From positions 5,146,001 through 5,210,000 of the forward strand of contig NZ_CP107918.1 of assembly GCF_036014195.1 (NCBI RefSeq): a stretch of DNA of 64,000 bases, read 5' to 3'. Every line of letters starts with the position of its first letter. Positions within the stretch are counted from its first letter, which is position 1. Source of the DNA: Streptomyces sp. NBC_00442. Lineage in GTDB: Bacteria; Actinomycetota; Actinomycetes; Streptomycetales; Streptomycetaceae. Both the position numbers and the translations under genes were made by a program. The notes under the pieces are model-generated. The model did not search any database. It saw only the letters and a program-made list of their open reading frames with translations, and was not told the DNA's origin. This document shows, in pieces, positions 10,282-19,608 of the stretch.

Positions 10282-13200
10282 ATGCTCGAGCAGAACGAAC
10301 CCGGTACGGCCGGGGACAACACGACCAACGACCAGAACAGCCCCAGCGACACGCTGCCGCCGCGCCGCAGGCGCCGCGCGGCGTCGCGGCCCGCCGGCCC
10401 CCCGGCCGGTGCGCAGGGCACCGAGACCGCGGCACCGGCCGCGGAGCAGAACACCGCGCAGGCCGCACCGGCCGCCGACGAGACCGCGGCTCCGGCCCCG
10501 CGCACTCGCCGCCGCGCCACGCGCACCGCGAGCGCGCCCGCCGGTGCGCCGCAGGCCGCAGAGGCAGCGCAGACACCGGCAGCGCAGACGCCCGCGCAGA
10601 CACCGGCACAGGCGCCGGCCTCCGCCGAGGCGCCCGCCGCCCAGGCCGGTGACGACGGCGCCGAGGTGTCCGCGCCCCGTGGCCGCCGCCGTGCCACCCG
10701 TAAGGCGACCGCCCCGGCCGGTGCGCCGCAGGCCGCCGAGGAGATCGAGGTCGTCGAGGCCCCGGTCGTCGCCGCGGCGCCCGAGAACGTCGGCGAGGAC
10801 GAGCCCGCCGAGGCGCCCGCGCCCCGCACCCGCCGTCGCGCCACCCGCAAGGCGACCGCCCCGCAGACCACGGTCGCGGCCCCCGCCGTCGCCGAGGCCG
10901 TCGCCCCCGCCGAGGTCGACGAGGCAGCCGAAGCGGAGGAGGACGAGGAGGCCGTCGTCGAGGCGCCCGTCGTCGAGGCGCCCGCGCCGCGCACCCGTCG
11001 CCGTGCCACCCGCAAGGCGACCGCCCCCGCCGGATCCCCGCAGCCCGCGGCCGCCGAGCAGCCGGCCGAGGCCCCCGCCCCGGCCGCCGCACAGACCCCG
11101 GCCGCGGTCGAGACCCCGGCCGCCGCCGAGGACGAGGCGCCGCGCGGCCGCGGCCGCCGCCGTGCTGCCCGGCCCGTCTCCACCCCGCAGTTCACGCCCG
11201 TCGAGCCGGAGCCGCAGCCCGCGCCGCAGGCCGAGGAGCCCCAGCCCGCCGGGCGCTCCCGCCGCCGCGCCACGCGTCCCGCCGTCGCCGTGTTCCAGGC
11301 ACCGGTCTTCACCGAGCCCATGTTCCAGACGCCGGAGACGGCCGCGGCCGCCGCTGCCGCCGCCCGCGTCGAAGAGCCCGCAGCGCCCGCCGAGGCCGCC
11401 CAGTCCGTCGAGGACGACGTGACGGCCGTCCAGACCGCCAACGAGCCGGCCGAGCCGCAGGGCCGCTCGCGCCGTCGTCGCCGTCGTGGCGAGAGCGCCG
11501 AGCCCGTCCAGGACAAGCCCGCCGCTGAGCCGGTCGAGGAGCAGACGGAGGAGCCCGCCGAGGCCGACGCCGACGTGGACTCCGACGAGGGCGACGACGA
11601 CCGTCCCTCGCGCCGCCGTCGCCGTGGCGGCCGTCGCCGTCGCCGCGGCGACTCCGCCGAGGCGGAGGACGCCGCGGAGGAGCAGACGTACGAGCCGGCC
11701 GAGCAGGCCGAGCACAGCGACGCCCCCGCCGAGTCCGAGGAAGAGGACGACGAGGACGACGACACCGACGGCACCCCGTCCGCCGCGGGCACCAGCAGCA
11801 GCCGTCGCCGGCGCCGCCGCCGTCGCCGCTCCGGCGACTCCGGCCCCGAGGCCGAGACCGGCGCCGACGACCCCGAGCGCACCGTCGTCAAGGTCCGCGA
11901 GCCGCGCACCACCCGCGAGCGCATCGATGCCGCGTCCGGCTCCACCTCCGCCGACGAGGTCCAGTCCATCAAGGGCTCGACGCGTCTGGAGGCCAAGAAG
12001 CAGCGCCGCCGCGAAGGCCGCGAGCAGGGCCGCCGCCGCGTCCCGATCATCACCGAGGCCGAGTTCCTGGCCCGCCGCGAGGCCGTCGAGCGCGTCATGG
12101 TCGTCCGCCAGAGCGGCGAGCGCACCCAGATCGGCGTCCTGGAAGACAACGTGCTCGTCGAGCACTACGTCAACAAGGAGCAGGCCACCTCGTACGTCGG
12201 CAACGTCTACCTGGGCAAGGTCCAGAACGTGCTGCCGTCGATGGAGGCCGCGTTCGTCGACATCGGCAAGGGCCGCAACGCCGTCCTGTACGCCGGTGAG
12301 GTCAACTTCGAGTCGCTCGGCATGGGCAACGGCCCGCGCCGCATCGAAGCCGCCCTCAAGTCCGGCCAGTCGGTGCTCGTCCAGGTCACCAAGGACCCGA
12401 TCGGCCACAAGGGCGCCCGCCTGACCAGCCAGGTCTCGCTTCCCGGCCGCTACCTGGTCTACGTGCCCGAGGGCTCGATGACCGGCATCAGCCGCAAGCT
12501 GCCCGACACCGAGCGCGCGCGCCTCAAGACCATCCTCAAGAAGATCGTCCCCGAGGACGCGGGCGTCATCGTGCGCACCGCCGCCGAGGGCGCCAGCGAG
12601 GACGAGCTGCGCCGCGACGTCGAGCGCCTCCAGGCGCAGTGGGCCGACATCCAGAAGAAGGCCGGCCAGATCTCGACGTCCTCGCCGTCGCTGCTCTACG
12701 GCGAGCCGGACATGACCGTCCGCGTCGTCCGCGACATCTTCAACGAGGACTTCACGAAGGTCGTCGTCAGCGGTGACGAGGCGTGGGAGACCATCCACGG
12801 CTACGTCGCGCACGTCGCCCCGGACCTCACCGAGCGCCTGACGCGCTGGACCAGCGAGGTCGACGTCTTCGCGACGTACCGGATCGACGAGCAGCTCGCC
12901 AAGGCGCTGGACCGCAAGGTCTGGCTGCCGTCCGGCGGCTCGCTGGTGATCGACAAGACCGAGGCGATGATCGTCGTCGACGTCAACACCGGCAAGTTCA
13001 CCGGCCAGGGCGGCAACCTCGAAGAGACCGTGACGAAGAACAACCTCGAAGCGGCCGAGGAGATCGTGCGCCAGCTGCGGCTGCGCGACCTGGGCGGCAT
13101 CGTCGTCATCGACTTCATCGACATGGTCCTGGAGTCCAACCGCGACCTGGTCCTGCGCCGGCTGCTCGAATGCCTGGGCCGCGACCGCACCAAGCACCAG

Positions 13201-14274
13201 GTGGCCGAGGTCACCTCGCTCGGCCTGGTCCAGATGACCCGCAAGCGGGTCGGCCAGGGCCTGTTGGAGTCGTTCTCGGAGACCTGCGTCCACTGCAACG
13301 GGCGCGGCGTGATCGTGCACATGGAGCAGCCGGCCGCCTCCGGCGGTGCGGGCAAGCGCGCCAAGAAGCGCGGCCGCGGCGGCGCCGAGCACGACCAGCA
13401 CACCCACGAGCACGAGGCCCACGAGGCCCCGGATGCCGACGACATCGAGGTCGTCGAGACCGAGGCGGAGGTCGCCGCCGAGGTCGCGGCGCCCGTCGCG
13501 CTCGCCGAGCCCGAGTTCGTGCCCGACGAGGAGCTGTACAGCAGCGTCGCCGAGGCGGAGTCCGCGGCCCGCGGCGGCAGGTCCCGCCGCCGCGCCACCC
13601 GCAAGGCCTCCGCGCCGGCCGGTGCGCCCCGCGCCGCGGCCGTCGAGACCCCGGCGGCCCCGGCTCCCGCGGTCGAGGAGCCGGAGGCCGTGCAGGCTCC
13701 GGCGGCGGTGACGGTCGCCTCGTTCATCGAGGACGACGCGCCGCGCGGCCGGACCCGTCGCCGCGCCACCCGGAAGGCGACCGCCCCGGCGGGCGCGCCG
13801 GCCACGGCCGCCGCGGAGCCGGTCGTGGTCGTCACGGAGCCCGAGCACAAGGCCGAGGAGCCGAAGGCGCCGGAGCCCGTGGCCGAGCCCGCCGCGTCGG
13901 TGGCCGAACCCGTCGTCGAGGAGGCGCCCGTCGCCGCCCCGCCGAAGGCGCGCCGCCGTGCGACCCGCAAGGCCACGGCCCCGGCCGGTTCACCCTCGGG
14001 CGCCGAGGACGCCGCGGTCGTCGTGGTGGAGTCCGCCCCGGCCGCCGAGGAGTCCGCCCCGGCCGAGCCCGCGGACGCCGCCGACGAGGCCGCACCGGCC
14101 AAGAAGGCGGCCCGCAAGACGGCGAAGAAGGCCACCGCCAAGAAGGCCGCCACGAAGAAGACGGCGGCCAAGAAGACGGCGGCGAAGAAGACGACTGCCA
14201 AGAAGGCCGCCACCAAGAAGACGGCGGCGGCCGAGCAGGCGCAGTCCTCGGTCTCGGCGCCGGCCGACAGCTGA
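10282..14274 (+). CDS. rne: Ribonuclease E/G
   Basis: Single-strand endoribonuclease of the RNase E/G family, initiating mRNA decay and rRNA/tRNA maturation. About 1330 aa. The conserved catalytic block runs from an S1 domain (GVLEDNVLVEHYV, about 618) to the DNase I-like domain, where the metal-binding acidic residues lie in MIVVDVNTGKF (D900) and VVIDFIDM (944-947), and the Zn-link CVHC (1002-1005). About 580 residues precede this block and about 320 follow, all low complexity. They carry repeated basic boxes RRRATRKATAPAG, three Arg-only clusters, acidic stretches and a final Lys/Ala tail like histone H1. ATG 10282 follows ACGGGAG; an upstream GTG (10225) has no ribosome site. A 237-base leader precedes it and may allow autoregulation, as in other RNase E genes. 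Confidence 0.93.
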   Translation: MLEQNEPGTAGDNTTNDQNSPSDTLPPRRRRRAASRPAGPPAGAQGTETAAPAAEQNTAQAAPAADETAAPAPRTRRRATRTASAPAGAPQAAEAAQTPAAQTPAQTPAQAPASAEAPAAQAGDDGAEVSAPRGRRRATRKATAPAGAPQAAEEIEVVEAPVVAAAPENVGEDEPAEAPAPRTRRRATRKATAPQTTVAAPAVAEAVAPAEVDEAAEAEEDEEAVVEAPVVEAPAPRTRRRATRKATAPAGSPQPAAAEQPAEAPAPAAAQTPAAVETPAAAEDEAPRGRGRRRAARPVSTPQFTPVEPEPQPAPQAEEPQPAGRSRRRATRPAVAVFQAPVFTEPMFQTPETAAAAAAAARVEEPAAPAEAAQSVEDDVTAVQTANEPAEPQGRSRRRRRRGESAEPVQDKPAAEPVEEQTEEPAEADADVDSDEGDDDRPSRRRRRGGRRRRRGDSAEAEDAAEEQTYEPAEQAEHSDAPAESEEEDDEDDDTDGTPSAAGTSSSRRRRRRRRRSGDSGPEAETGADDPERTVVKVREPRTTRERIDAASGSTSADEVQSIKGSTRLEAKKQRRREGREQGRRRVPIITEAEFLARREAVERVMVVRQSGERTQIGVLEDNVLVEHYVNKEQATSYVGNVYLGKVQNVLPSMEAAFVDIGKGRNAVLYAGEVNFESLGMGNGPRRIEAALKSGQSVLVQVTKDPIGHKGARLTSQVSLPGRYLVYVPEGSMTGISRKLPDTERARLKTILKKIVPEDAGVIVRTAAEGASEDELRRDVERLQAQWADIQKKAGQISTSSPSLLYGEPDMTVRVVRDIFNEDFTKVVVSGDEAWETIHGYVAHVAPDLTERLTRWTSEVDVFATYRIDEQLAKALDRKVWLPSGGSLVIDKTEAMIVVDVNTGKFTGQGGNLEETVTKNNLEAAEEIVRQLRLRDLGGIVVIDFIDMVLESNRDLVLRRLLECLGRDRTKHQVAEVTSLGLVQMTRKRVGQGLLESFSETCVHCNGRGVIVHMEQPAASGGAGKRAKKRGRGGAEHDQHTHEHEAHEAPDADDIEVVETEAEVAAEVAAPVALAEPEFVPDEELYSSVAEAESAARGGRSRRRATRKASAPAGAPRAAAVETPAAPAPAVEEPEAVQAPAAVTVASFIEDDAPRGRTRRRATRKATAPAGAPATAAAEPVVVVTEPEHKAEEPKAPEPVAEPAASVAEPVVEEAPVAAPPKARRRATRKATAPAGSPSGAEDAAVVVVESAPAAEESAPAEPADAADEAAPAKKAARKTAKKATAKKAATKKTAAKKTAAKKTTAKKAATKKTAAAEQAQSSVSAPADS

Positions 14275-14361
14275 CGGCCGCCGGACGTCAGTTGACGGTT
14301 GACGGCTGACAGAAGTCAGCTGATGACCGTCGTCCGCCGGTTGCCGGCCGACAGCTGACGG
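14262..14361. repeat. Cluster of short TGACGG-type repeats after rne
   Basis: The 15-mer GCCGACAGCTGACGG occurs at 14262 (spanning the rne stop) and again at 14347. Between them the words GTTGACGG, GGCTGACAG and GTCAGCTGA recur on both strands. No gene is visible between 14275 and the galU start. Confidence 0.55.
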
Positions 14362-14419
14362 ACAGCCTCCGCTCAGCGGACGTACACCGAGCGGTAGTTG
14401 GCTGATGCGAGGCCCAGGA

Positions 14420-14447
14420 GCCCGCCCCCGGAACAACGGGGGCGGGC
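14420..14447 (+). terminator. Hairpin terminator between rne and galU
   Basis: GCCCGCCCCCG and CGGGGGCGGGC form a perfect 11-bp stem around GAACAA, followed by TTCGTCGT. It lies just 31 bases before the galU start, so it may act as a terminator for rne or as a regulatory hairpin in the galU leader. Confidence 0.7.
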
Positions 14448-14478
14448 TTCGTCGTACGAAGGAGAGTCCGCGCCCCGC

Positions 14479-15351
14479 ATGAGTGCGATCAGCAAAGCCG
14501 TCATCCCCGCAGCCGGGCTCGGCACCCGGTTCCTCCCGGCCACCAAGGCCACGCCCAAGGAGATGCTGCCGGTGGTGGACAAGCCGGCGATCCAGTACGT
14601 GGTGGAGGAGGCGGCCGCGGCGGGCCTGTGGGACGTCCTCATGGTCACCGGCCGCAACAAGCGTCCCCTGGAGGACCACTTCGACCGCAACCACGAGCTG
14701 GAGTCCGTGCTGGCCCGCAAGGGCGACGCGGCGCGGCTCGCCAAGGTGCGCGAGTCCAGTGACCTCGCCGCGATCCACTACGTACGCCAGGGCGATCCCA
14801 AGGGGCTCGGGCACGCGGTCCTGTGCGCCGCCCCGCACGTCGGCGACGAACCCTTCGCGGTGCTGCTCGGCGACGACCTGATCGATGCCCGCGACCCGCT
14901 CCTCGCCCGCATGGTGGAGGTCCGGGAACGCCTGGGCGGCAGCGTCGTCGCGCTCATGGAGGTGGCGCCCGAGCAGATCCACCAGTACGGCTGCGCGGCC
15001 GTCGAGCCCACCGGCGAGGACGATATCGTCCGTGTGACGGGCCTGGTGGAGAAGCCCGAGCGGGCCGCGGCGCCCTCGCACCTCGCGGTGATCGGACGCT
15101 ACGTCCTGGACCCGGCCGTCTTCGAGGCGCTGCGCCGCACCGGGCCCGGCCGTGGCGGCGAGATCCAGCTGACCGACGCGCTCAACCGGCTCGACACCGT
15201 GCACGGGGTGGTCTTCACCGGGCGCCGGTACGACACGGGGGACCGGGGGGAGTACCTGCGGGCCATCGTCCGTCTGGCGGGCGAGCGGGCGGATCTGGGC
15301 CCGGACTTCCGGTCGTGGCTGCGTGGTTTCGTCGCGGAGGAGTGCGGGTAA
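14479..15351 (+). CDS. galU: UTP--glucose-1-phosphate uridylyltransferase
   Basis: Makes UDP-glucose from UTP and glucose-1-phosphate, a precursor for cell-surface glycans. Protein of 290 aa. The N-terminal nucleotide-binding signature is AAGLGTRFLPATKATPKEM (about 11-29), with VVDKPAIQYVVEEA following; VTGLVEKP lies in the middle and TGRRYDTGDRGEYL near the end, all diagnostic of GalU. ATG 14479 has AAGGAGAG 13 bases ahead. It lies between rne and rplU in the same direction, with hairpins on its 5' side and its own promoter likely. UDP-glucose from this enzyme would feed galE at 19609 and the glycosyltransferases that follow. Length is near the family norm. Confidence 0.95.
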   Translation: MSAISKAVIPAAGLGTRFLPATKATPKEMLPVVDKPAIQYVVEEAAAAGLWDVLMVTGRNKRPLEDHFDRNHELESVLARKGDAARLAKVRESSDLAAIHYVRQGDPKGLGHAVLCAAPHVGDEPFAVLLGDDLIDARDPLLARMVEVRERLGGSVVALMEVAPEQIHQYGCAAVEPTGEDDIVRVTGLVEKPERAAAPSHLAVIGRYVLDPAVFEALRRTGPGRGGEIQLTDALNRLDTVHGVVFTGRRYDTGDRGEYLRAIVRLAGERADLGPDFRSWLRGFVAEECG

Positions 15352-15361
15352 TGACGCTGGT

Positions 15362-15390
15362 TTGACCCACCACGCCCGGCCCCGTAGCCT
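15362..15390 (+). promoter_or_regulatory. Vegetative promoter for rplU-rpmA-obg
   Basis: TTGACC and TAGCCT separated by exactly 17 bases, close to the principal sigma (HrdB-type) consensus. Transcription from here would give a leader of about 125 bases before rplU, long enough for ribosomal-protein feedback structure. Confidence 0.65.
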
Positions 15391-15521
15391 TGTCCCTCGG
15401 CGTGTTTATATACGCGCCTGCCCCTGAGCACCTCACCTCCCGGTCCGCCGGGGGAGGCCCCCTGCTTTCCTGCGGGACGGCTGGCTTCAAGGGTTCCGTA
15501 TCGAGCGAGAGAGAGATCCGC

Positions 15522-15842
15522 GTGTACGCCATCGTGCGCAGCGGTGGTCGCCAGCACAAGGTTGCTGTCGGCGACATCGTTGAGGTTGACAAGATTTCCA
15601 CTGCCAAGGTTGGCGACACGGTCGAGCTCTCGACCCTGCTCGTTGTCGACGGCGACGCCGTGACCAGCGACCCGTGGGTCCTTGACGGCATCAAGGTCAC
15701 CGCCGAGATCGTGGACCACCACAAGGGTGCCAAGATCGACATCCTTCGGTACAAGAACAAGACCGGTTACCGCCGTCGCCAGGGCCACCGCCAGCAGTAC
15801 ACGGCGATCAAGGTCACCGGCATCCCCACGGCTGCGAAGTAA
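15522..15842 (+). CDS. rplU: 50S ribosomal protein L21
   Basis: Protein of 106 aa beginning [14 protein letters not shown] (GTG start) and carrying the L21 signature [21 protein letters not shown] within residues 66-90. The ribosome site GAGAGAGATCC stands before GTG 15522; the frame is open upstream but reads as leader. It is followed 14 bases later by rpmA, the usual order L21-L27-Obg. The leader between the promoter at 15362 and the start is unusually long for a ribosomal gene and may be regulatory. Confidence 0.97.
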   Translation: MYAIVRSGGRQHKVAVGDIVEVDKISTAKVGDTVELSTLLVVDGDAVTSDPWVLDGIKVTAEIVDHHKGAKIDILRYKNKTGYRRRQGHRQQYTAIKVTGIPTAAK

Positions 15843-15856
15843 GGGACTGAGGAGAC

Positions 15857-16111
15857 ATGGCACACAAGAAGGGCGCATCGTCCACTCGGAACGGTCGCGA
15901 CTCCAATGCTCAGCGGCTCGGCGTCAAGCGCTTCGGCGGCCAGACCGTCAACGCCGGTGAGATCCTGGTCCGCCAGCGCGGCACCCACTTCCACCCGGGT
16001 GCGGGCGTCGGTCGCGGTGGCGACGACACCCTGTTCGCGCTGCAGGCCGGTGCGGTGCAGTTCGGCACCCACCGTGGCCGCAAGGTCGTGAACATCGTTC
16101 CGGCTGCCTGA
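15857..16111 (+). CDS. rpmA: 50S ribosomal protein L27
   Basis: Protein of 84 aa. The N-terminus [15 protein letters not shown], which reaches the peptidyl transferase centre, and the motif [18 protein letters not shown] are diagnostic of L27. The start ATG follows GAGGAGAC and is 14 bases after rplU. No N-terminal extension of the cleaved Firmicutes type is present. A hairpin at 16145 separates it from obg, which may reduce obg expression relative to the ribosomal genes. Confidence 0.97.
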   Translation: MAHKKGASSTRNGRDSNAQRLGVKRFGGQTVNAGEILVRQRGTHFHPGAGVGRGGDDTLFALQAGAVQFGTHRGRKVVNIVPAA

Positions 16112-16144
16112 TCACTTAGGCATCTGTAGAGCGATTTCAGCGGA

Positions 16145-16185
16145 GGCGGACCTCACTTCCCTTTCGGGAAGCGGGTCCGCCTTTC
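16145..16185 (+). terminator. Hairpin between rpmA and obg
   Basis: GGCGGACC pairs with GGTCCGCC, with a second inner stem TTCCC/GGGAA around TTTC, followed by TTTCG. It may be a partial terminator or attenuating hairpin within the rplU-rpmA-obg operon. Confidence 0.65.
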
Positions 16186-16257
16186 GCGTGTTACAGAATA
16201 GACATCCCCGTATCTTCCCCCTGGCCTCCGGCTCGGGGGCCTCAGGAGGCACATCCC

Positions 16258-17697
16258 ATGACCACCTTCGTGGACCGCGTCGAGCTGCACGTCGCCGCGG
16301 GTAACGGAGGCCACGGCTGTGCCTCCGTCCACCGTGAGAAGTTCAAGCCGCTCGGCGGCCCTGACGGCGGCAACGGCGGCCGTGGCGGCGACGTCACCCT
16401 GGTCGTCGACCAGTCCGTGACGACGCTCCTCGACTACCACCACTCGCCGCACCGCAAGGCCACCAACGGCCAGCCCGGTGCCGGCGACAACCGCTCCGGC
16501 AAGGACGGACAGGACCTGGTCCTGCCCGTGCCCGACGGCACCGTCGTCCTCGACAAGCAGGGCAACGTGCTGGCCGACCTGGTCGGCGAGGGCACCACGT
16601 ACGTCGCGGGCCAGGGCGGCCGCGGCGGCCTCGGCAACGCGGCGCTCGCCTCCGCCCGCCGCAAGGCCCCCGGGTTCGCGCTGCTCGGCGTGCCGGGCGA
16701 GTCCGGGGACATCGTCCTCGAACTCAAGACCGTCGCCGACGTGGCACTCGTGGGTTACCCGAGCGCCGGCAAGTCCTCGCTGATCTCCGTGCTCTCGGCC
16801 GCCAAGCCGAAGATCGCGGACTACCCCTTCACCACCCTGGTCCCGAACCTCGGTGTGGTGACGGCCGGCTCGACCGTCTACACCATCGCCGACGTTCCCG
16901 GGCTGATCCCCGGCGCCAGCCAGGGCAAGGGTCTCGGCCTGGAGTTCCTGCGGCACGTCGAGCGCTGCTCGGTGCTCGTGCACGTCCTGGACACCGCGAC
17001 CCTCGAATCCGACCGCGATCCGGTCTCCGACCTCGACATCATCGAGGAGGAGCTCAAGCAGTACGGCGGGCTCGACGACCGGCCGCGCATCGTAGTCCTC
17101 AACAAGATCGACATCCCGGACGGACAGGAGCTCGCGGACATGATCCGGCCGGAGCTCGAAGAGCGCGGCTACCAGGTCTTCGAGGCCTCCGCCGTCGCCC
17201 GTACGGGCCTAAAGGAACTGTCCTTCGCGCTCGCCGGGATCGTGGCGCAGGCGCGGGCCGCCAAGCCCAAGGAGGAGGCGACCCGCATCGTCATCCGGCC
17301 GAAGGCCGTCGACGACGCGGGCTTCACCGTCACCTTCGATCAGGTGAACGAGGTCTACCGGGTGCGCGGCGAGAAGCCGGAGCGCTGGATCCGCCAGACC
17401 GACTTCAACAACGACGAGGCCGTGGGCTACCTGGCCGACCGCCTCAACCGCCTCGGCGTCGAGGACGCCCTCATGAAGGCCGGTGCCCGTACGGGTGACG
17501 GCGTGGCGATCGGGCCCGAGGAGAACGCGGTCGTCTTCGACTGGGAGCCGACGATGATGGCGGGCGCCGAGATGCTGGGCCGCCGTGGCGAGGACCACCG
17601 CCTGGAGGCCCCGCGACCGGCCGCGCAGCGTCGCCGGGACCGGGACGCGGAGCGGGACGAGGCGGACCAGGAATTCAAGGAGTTCGGGCCGTTCTGA
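16258..17697 (+). CDS. obg: Obg/CgtA GTPase
   Basis: Essential GTPase that binds the 50S subunit and, in Streptomyces, is linked to the onset of differentiation. Protein of 479 aa with three domains: the glycine-rich Obg fold (1-158; [14 protein letters not shown]), the G domain (G1 GYPSAGKSS near 166-174, G3 DVPGLI, G4 NKID), and the C-terminal OCT domain (about 340-425). The final 40 residues are charged and variable. The start ATG follows CAGGAGGCACATCCC. It lies 146 bases after rpmA, downstream of a hairpin. The length is typical of streptomycete Obg, which has a longer tail than the E. coli protein. Confidence 0.96.
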   Translation: MTTFVDRVELHVAAGNGGHGCASVHREKFKPLGGPDGGNGGRGGDVTLVVDQSVTTLLDYHHSPHRKATNGQPGAGDNRSGKDGQDLVLPVPDGTVVLDKQGNVLADLVGEGTTYVAGQGGRGGLGNAALASARRKAPGFALLGVPGESGDIVLELKTVADVALVGYPSAGKSSLISVLSAAKPKIADYPFTTLVPNLGVVTAGSTVYTIADVPGLIPGASQGKGLGLEFLRHVERCSVLVHVLDTATLESDRDPVSDLDIIEEELKQYGGLDDRPRIVVLNKIDIPDGQELADMIRPELEERGYQVFEASAVARTGLKELSFALAGIVAQARAAKPKEEATRIVIRPKAVDDAGFTVTFDQVNEVYRVRGEKPERWIRQTDFNNDEAVGYLADRLNRLGVEDALMKAGARTGDGVAIGPEENAVVFDWEPTMMAGAEMLGRRGEDHRLEAPRPAAQRRRDRDAERDEADQEFKEFGPF

Positions 17698-17738
17698 CGG
17701 GGTTCCGGTGCGGGGTGCGGCGCTTTCGCGCGGCTCCC

Positions 17739-17865
17739 CGCACCCCTTTGAAGCGACCCGGTGTCGACGGGTCGCGCCCGCCGTGGCGGAGCCGCGCAGT
17801 GTCGCAGTCCCGCGCCCCTTTGAGGTGACCCGGTGTCGAGCGGTCGCGCCCGCCGTGGCGGAGCC
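17739..17865. repeat. Two near-identical 55-bp direct repeats after obg
   Basis: A unit of about 55 bases is present at 17739-17793 and 17811-17865. Both copies share CGCACCCCTTTGAAG or a one- or two-base variant, then CCCGGTGTCGA and TCGCGCCCGCCGTGGCGGAG. The region is non-coding. Units of this flavour (CGCGCCCCTTTGA) are scattered between streptomycete genes and probably fold as hairpins. Confidence 0.65.
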
Positions 17866-17957
17866 CCAGGGGTGGGGGGCGTGGGAATCGGCCACTGCCT
17901 GGGGGCGGGGTGCTGGGCGGGGCAGGGGGCACAGCCGGCTCCCGTAGGATGCGGCGC

Positions 17958-19592
17958 GTGACCCAGAGCCCCACCTCTTTGGCCAACGCCCCGGGCGTCA
18001 GCGTCGTCGTCATCGCCTACAACGACGCCGAGCTCGTCGCTGCCGCCGTGCGGTCGGCGCTCACGCAGGGGCCGGCGGTCAAAGAGGTCGTGGCCGTCGA
18101 CGACTGCTCGGGCGACGGCACCGCCGCCGTCCTCGACCAGCTGGCCACCACCGAGCCCCGCCTGCGCGTGGTGCGCCGCAAACAGAACAGCGGCGGCTGC
18201 GGAACGCCCCGCAACGACGGGATCGCCGCCGCCACCGCCCCGTACGTGATGTTCCTCGACAGCGACGACGTGCTGGCGCCCGGCGCCGTACCCGCGCTCC
18301 TGGCCGCGGCCGAGGAGCACGGCACCGAGGTCGCTGTCGGCCGCGTCGTGCGTCGCGAGCTGCCCGCCGGAACCGATGTGCGGTGGATGCCGGGCCTGTA
18401 CCGGGAGGCGGCCGTGTACGAGACGCCCGAGGACGAGCCGGGCCTGCTCCACGACACGCTGTGCGTCAACAAGCTGTACCGGCGAGACTTTTTGACGGAT
18501 CGTCAACTTCGTTTCCCCGATGGCAGGTTCGTCTACGAGGACTTCGTCTTCACGGCCCGCGTGTACGCGGAGACCCCCCGCGTGGCGGTCGTTCCCGAGC
18601 TCGTCTACGTGTGGCACGTGCGCCGTTCGGCCGCCGATGTCTCCCTCTCGCTGGCCCGCAAGGACGTCGCCAACTGGCAGGCGCGCATCGCCGCCCACAC
18701 CGAGGCCGTCGAGGCGTTCGGGGCGACCGGCCACAAGGGGCTCGCGGCCGCCTGCCGCACCAAGTTCGTCGACTACGACCTGGGTCTGTACCTGCGCGAG
18801 CTGCGCGTGCGCGACGTCGGCTACCGGGCGGACTGGTGGCGGCTGACCCGCGACTACCTCGCCGGATTCCAGCCCGCCGAACTGGCCGCCGCCGCCGCCC
18901 CGGCCCGCTGGCTCGCCCACGTGGTGCTCGCCGCCGATCAGCCCCGCGACCTGGACCGGCTGGCCCAGCTCGCCGCCGACCCGGCACGCCTCATCCCGCC
19001 GTACGCCACTGCCGGCGCCGCCCCCGTGTGGGCCGAGGACCTCGCGGACGTACCGCTGGACGGTCTCGACGCGCTGCCGGCCCAGCGGCTCCCGGTCACC
19101 GTCGACGCGACCCTGCTCGCCGGCCGGCGCGGCGTCCTCAGGCTGCGCGTGCACGAACTGTACGGGCGGCTCGCGGCGAGCGGCGCCCCGGCGAGGGCCG
19201 ACGTGGAGTTCGTGCCGCGGGACGGCGAGGAAAGCGTACTGACGGTCACCGCGCCGCTGCGCGCGACGCGAGCGGGCTGGGCGGGGCAGACCCTCGTGCC
19301 GCTGGCCCGCCTCGCCGCGCTGGGCGGCCGCGGCACCCAGGTCTGGGACCTGCGGGTCCGCCTCGACACCGCGTCGGGTCCGGGCGTGTGCACGTCACTC
19401 AGGGCGCGGCCGCCAGGACTGCGGCGCACGGCCGTCCCCGGCAGCCGGTACGGTGTTCTGCTGGTGCAGCCGTACCGGACGTCGAGCGGATCGCTCTCGG
19501 TGCGGCTCGCCTCCGGAGTGCAGGGGGCCTTCGGGGTGGTGCGCGGGAAGCTGCGCAGACTGGCCCGGACGGCCCGTTCAAGGCGACGATGA
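17958..19592 (+). CDS. Family 2 glycosyltransferase with long C-terminal domain
   Basis: Protein of about 544 aa. The first 250 residues are a GT-A fold: VSVVVIAYNDAELVAAAVRS, the nucleotide-site VAVDDCSGDGT, NSGGCGTPRNDGI and the DXD-type LDSDD (D101). The rest is beta-rich and resembles the extensions seen in poly-glycosyltransferases of wall polymers. The GTG at 17958 lies seven bases after TAGGAT, suggesting a leaderless transcript; ATG 17949 would overlap that hexamer. It stands 16 bases before galE and reads with it. Its GT2 domain is a paralogue of those at 22540 and 26823, sharing the NSGGCGxPRN motif with the latter. Likely acceptor: teichoic-acid-like wall polymer, by context only. 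Confidence 0.85.
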   Translation: MTQSPTSLANAPGVSVVVIAYNDAELVAAAVRSALTQGPAVKEVVAVDDCSGDGTAAVLDQLATTEPRLRVVRRKQNSGGCGTPRNDGIAAATAPYVMFLDSDDVLAPGAVPALLAAAEEHGTEVAVGRVVRRELPAGTDVRWMPGLYREAAVYETPEDEPGLLHDTLCVNKLYRRDFLTDRQLRFPDGRFVYEDFVFTARVYAETPRVAVVPELVYVWHVRRSAADVSLSLARKDVANWQARIAAHTEAVEAFGATGHKGLAAACRTKFVDYDLGLYLRELRVRDVGYRADWWRLTRDYLAGFQPAELAAAAAPARWLAHVVLAADQPRDLDRLAQLAADPARLIPPYATAGAAPVWAEDLADVPLDGLDALPAQRLPVTVDATLLAGRRGVLRLRVHELYGRLAASGAPARADVEFVPRDGEESVLTVTAPLRATRAGWAGQTLVPLARLAALGGRGTQVWDLRVRLDTASGPGVCTSLRARPPGLRRTAVPGSRYGVLLVQPYRTSSGSLSVRLASGVQGAFGVVRGKLRRLARTARSRRR

Positions 19593-19608
19593 GGACGTGG
19601 ACTCGCAT

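Noticed and set aside
9037-13848. A 1603-codon reverse-strand open frame opposite RNase E
   Set aside because: Low-complexity Gly/Arg/Leu shadow of the repetitive, GC3-biased rne gene; no family motif and no ribosome site.
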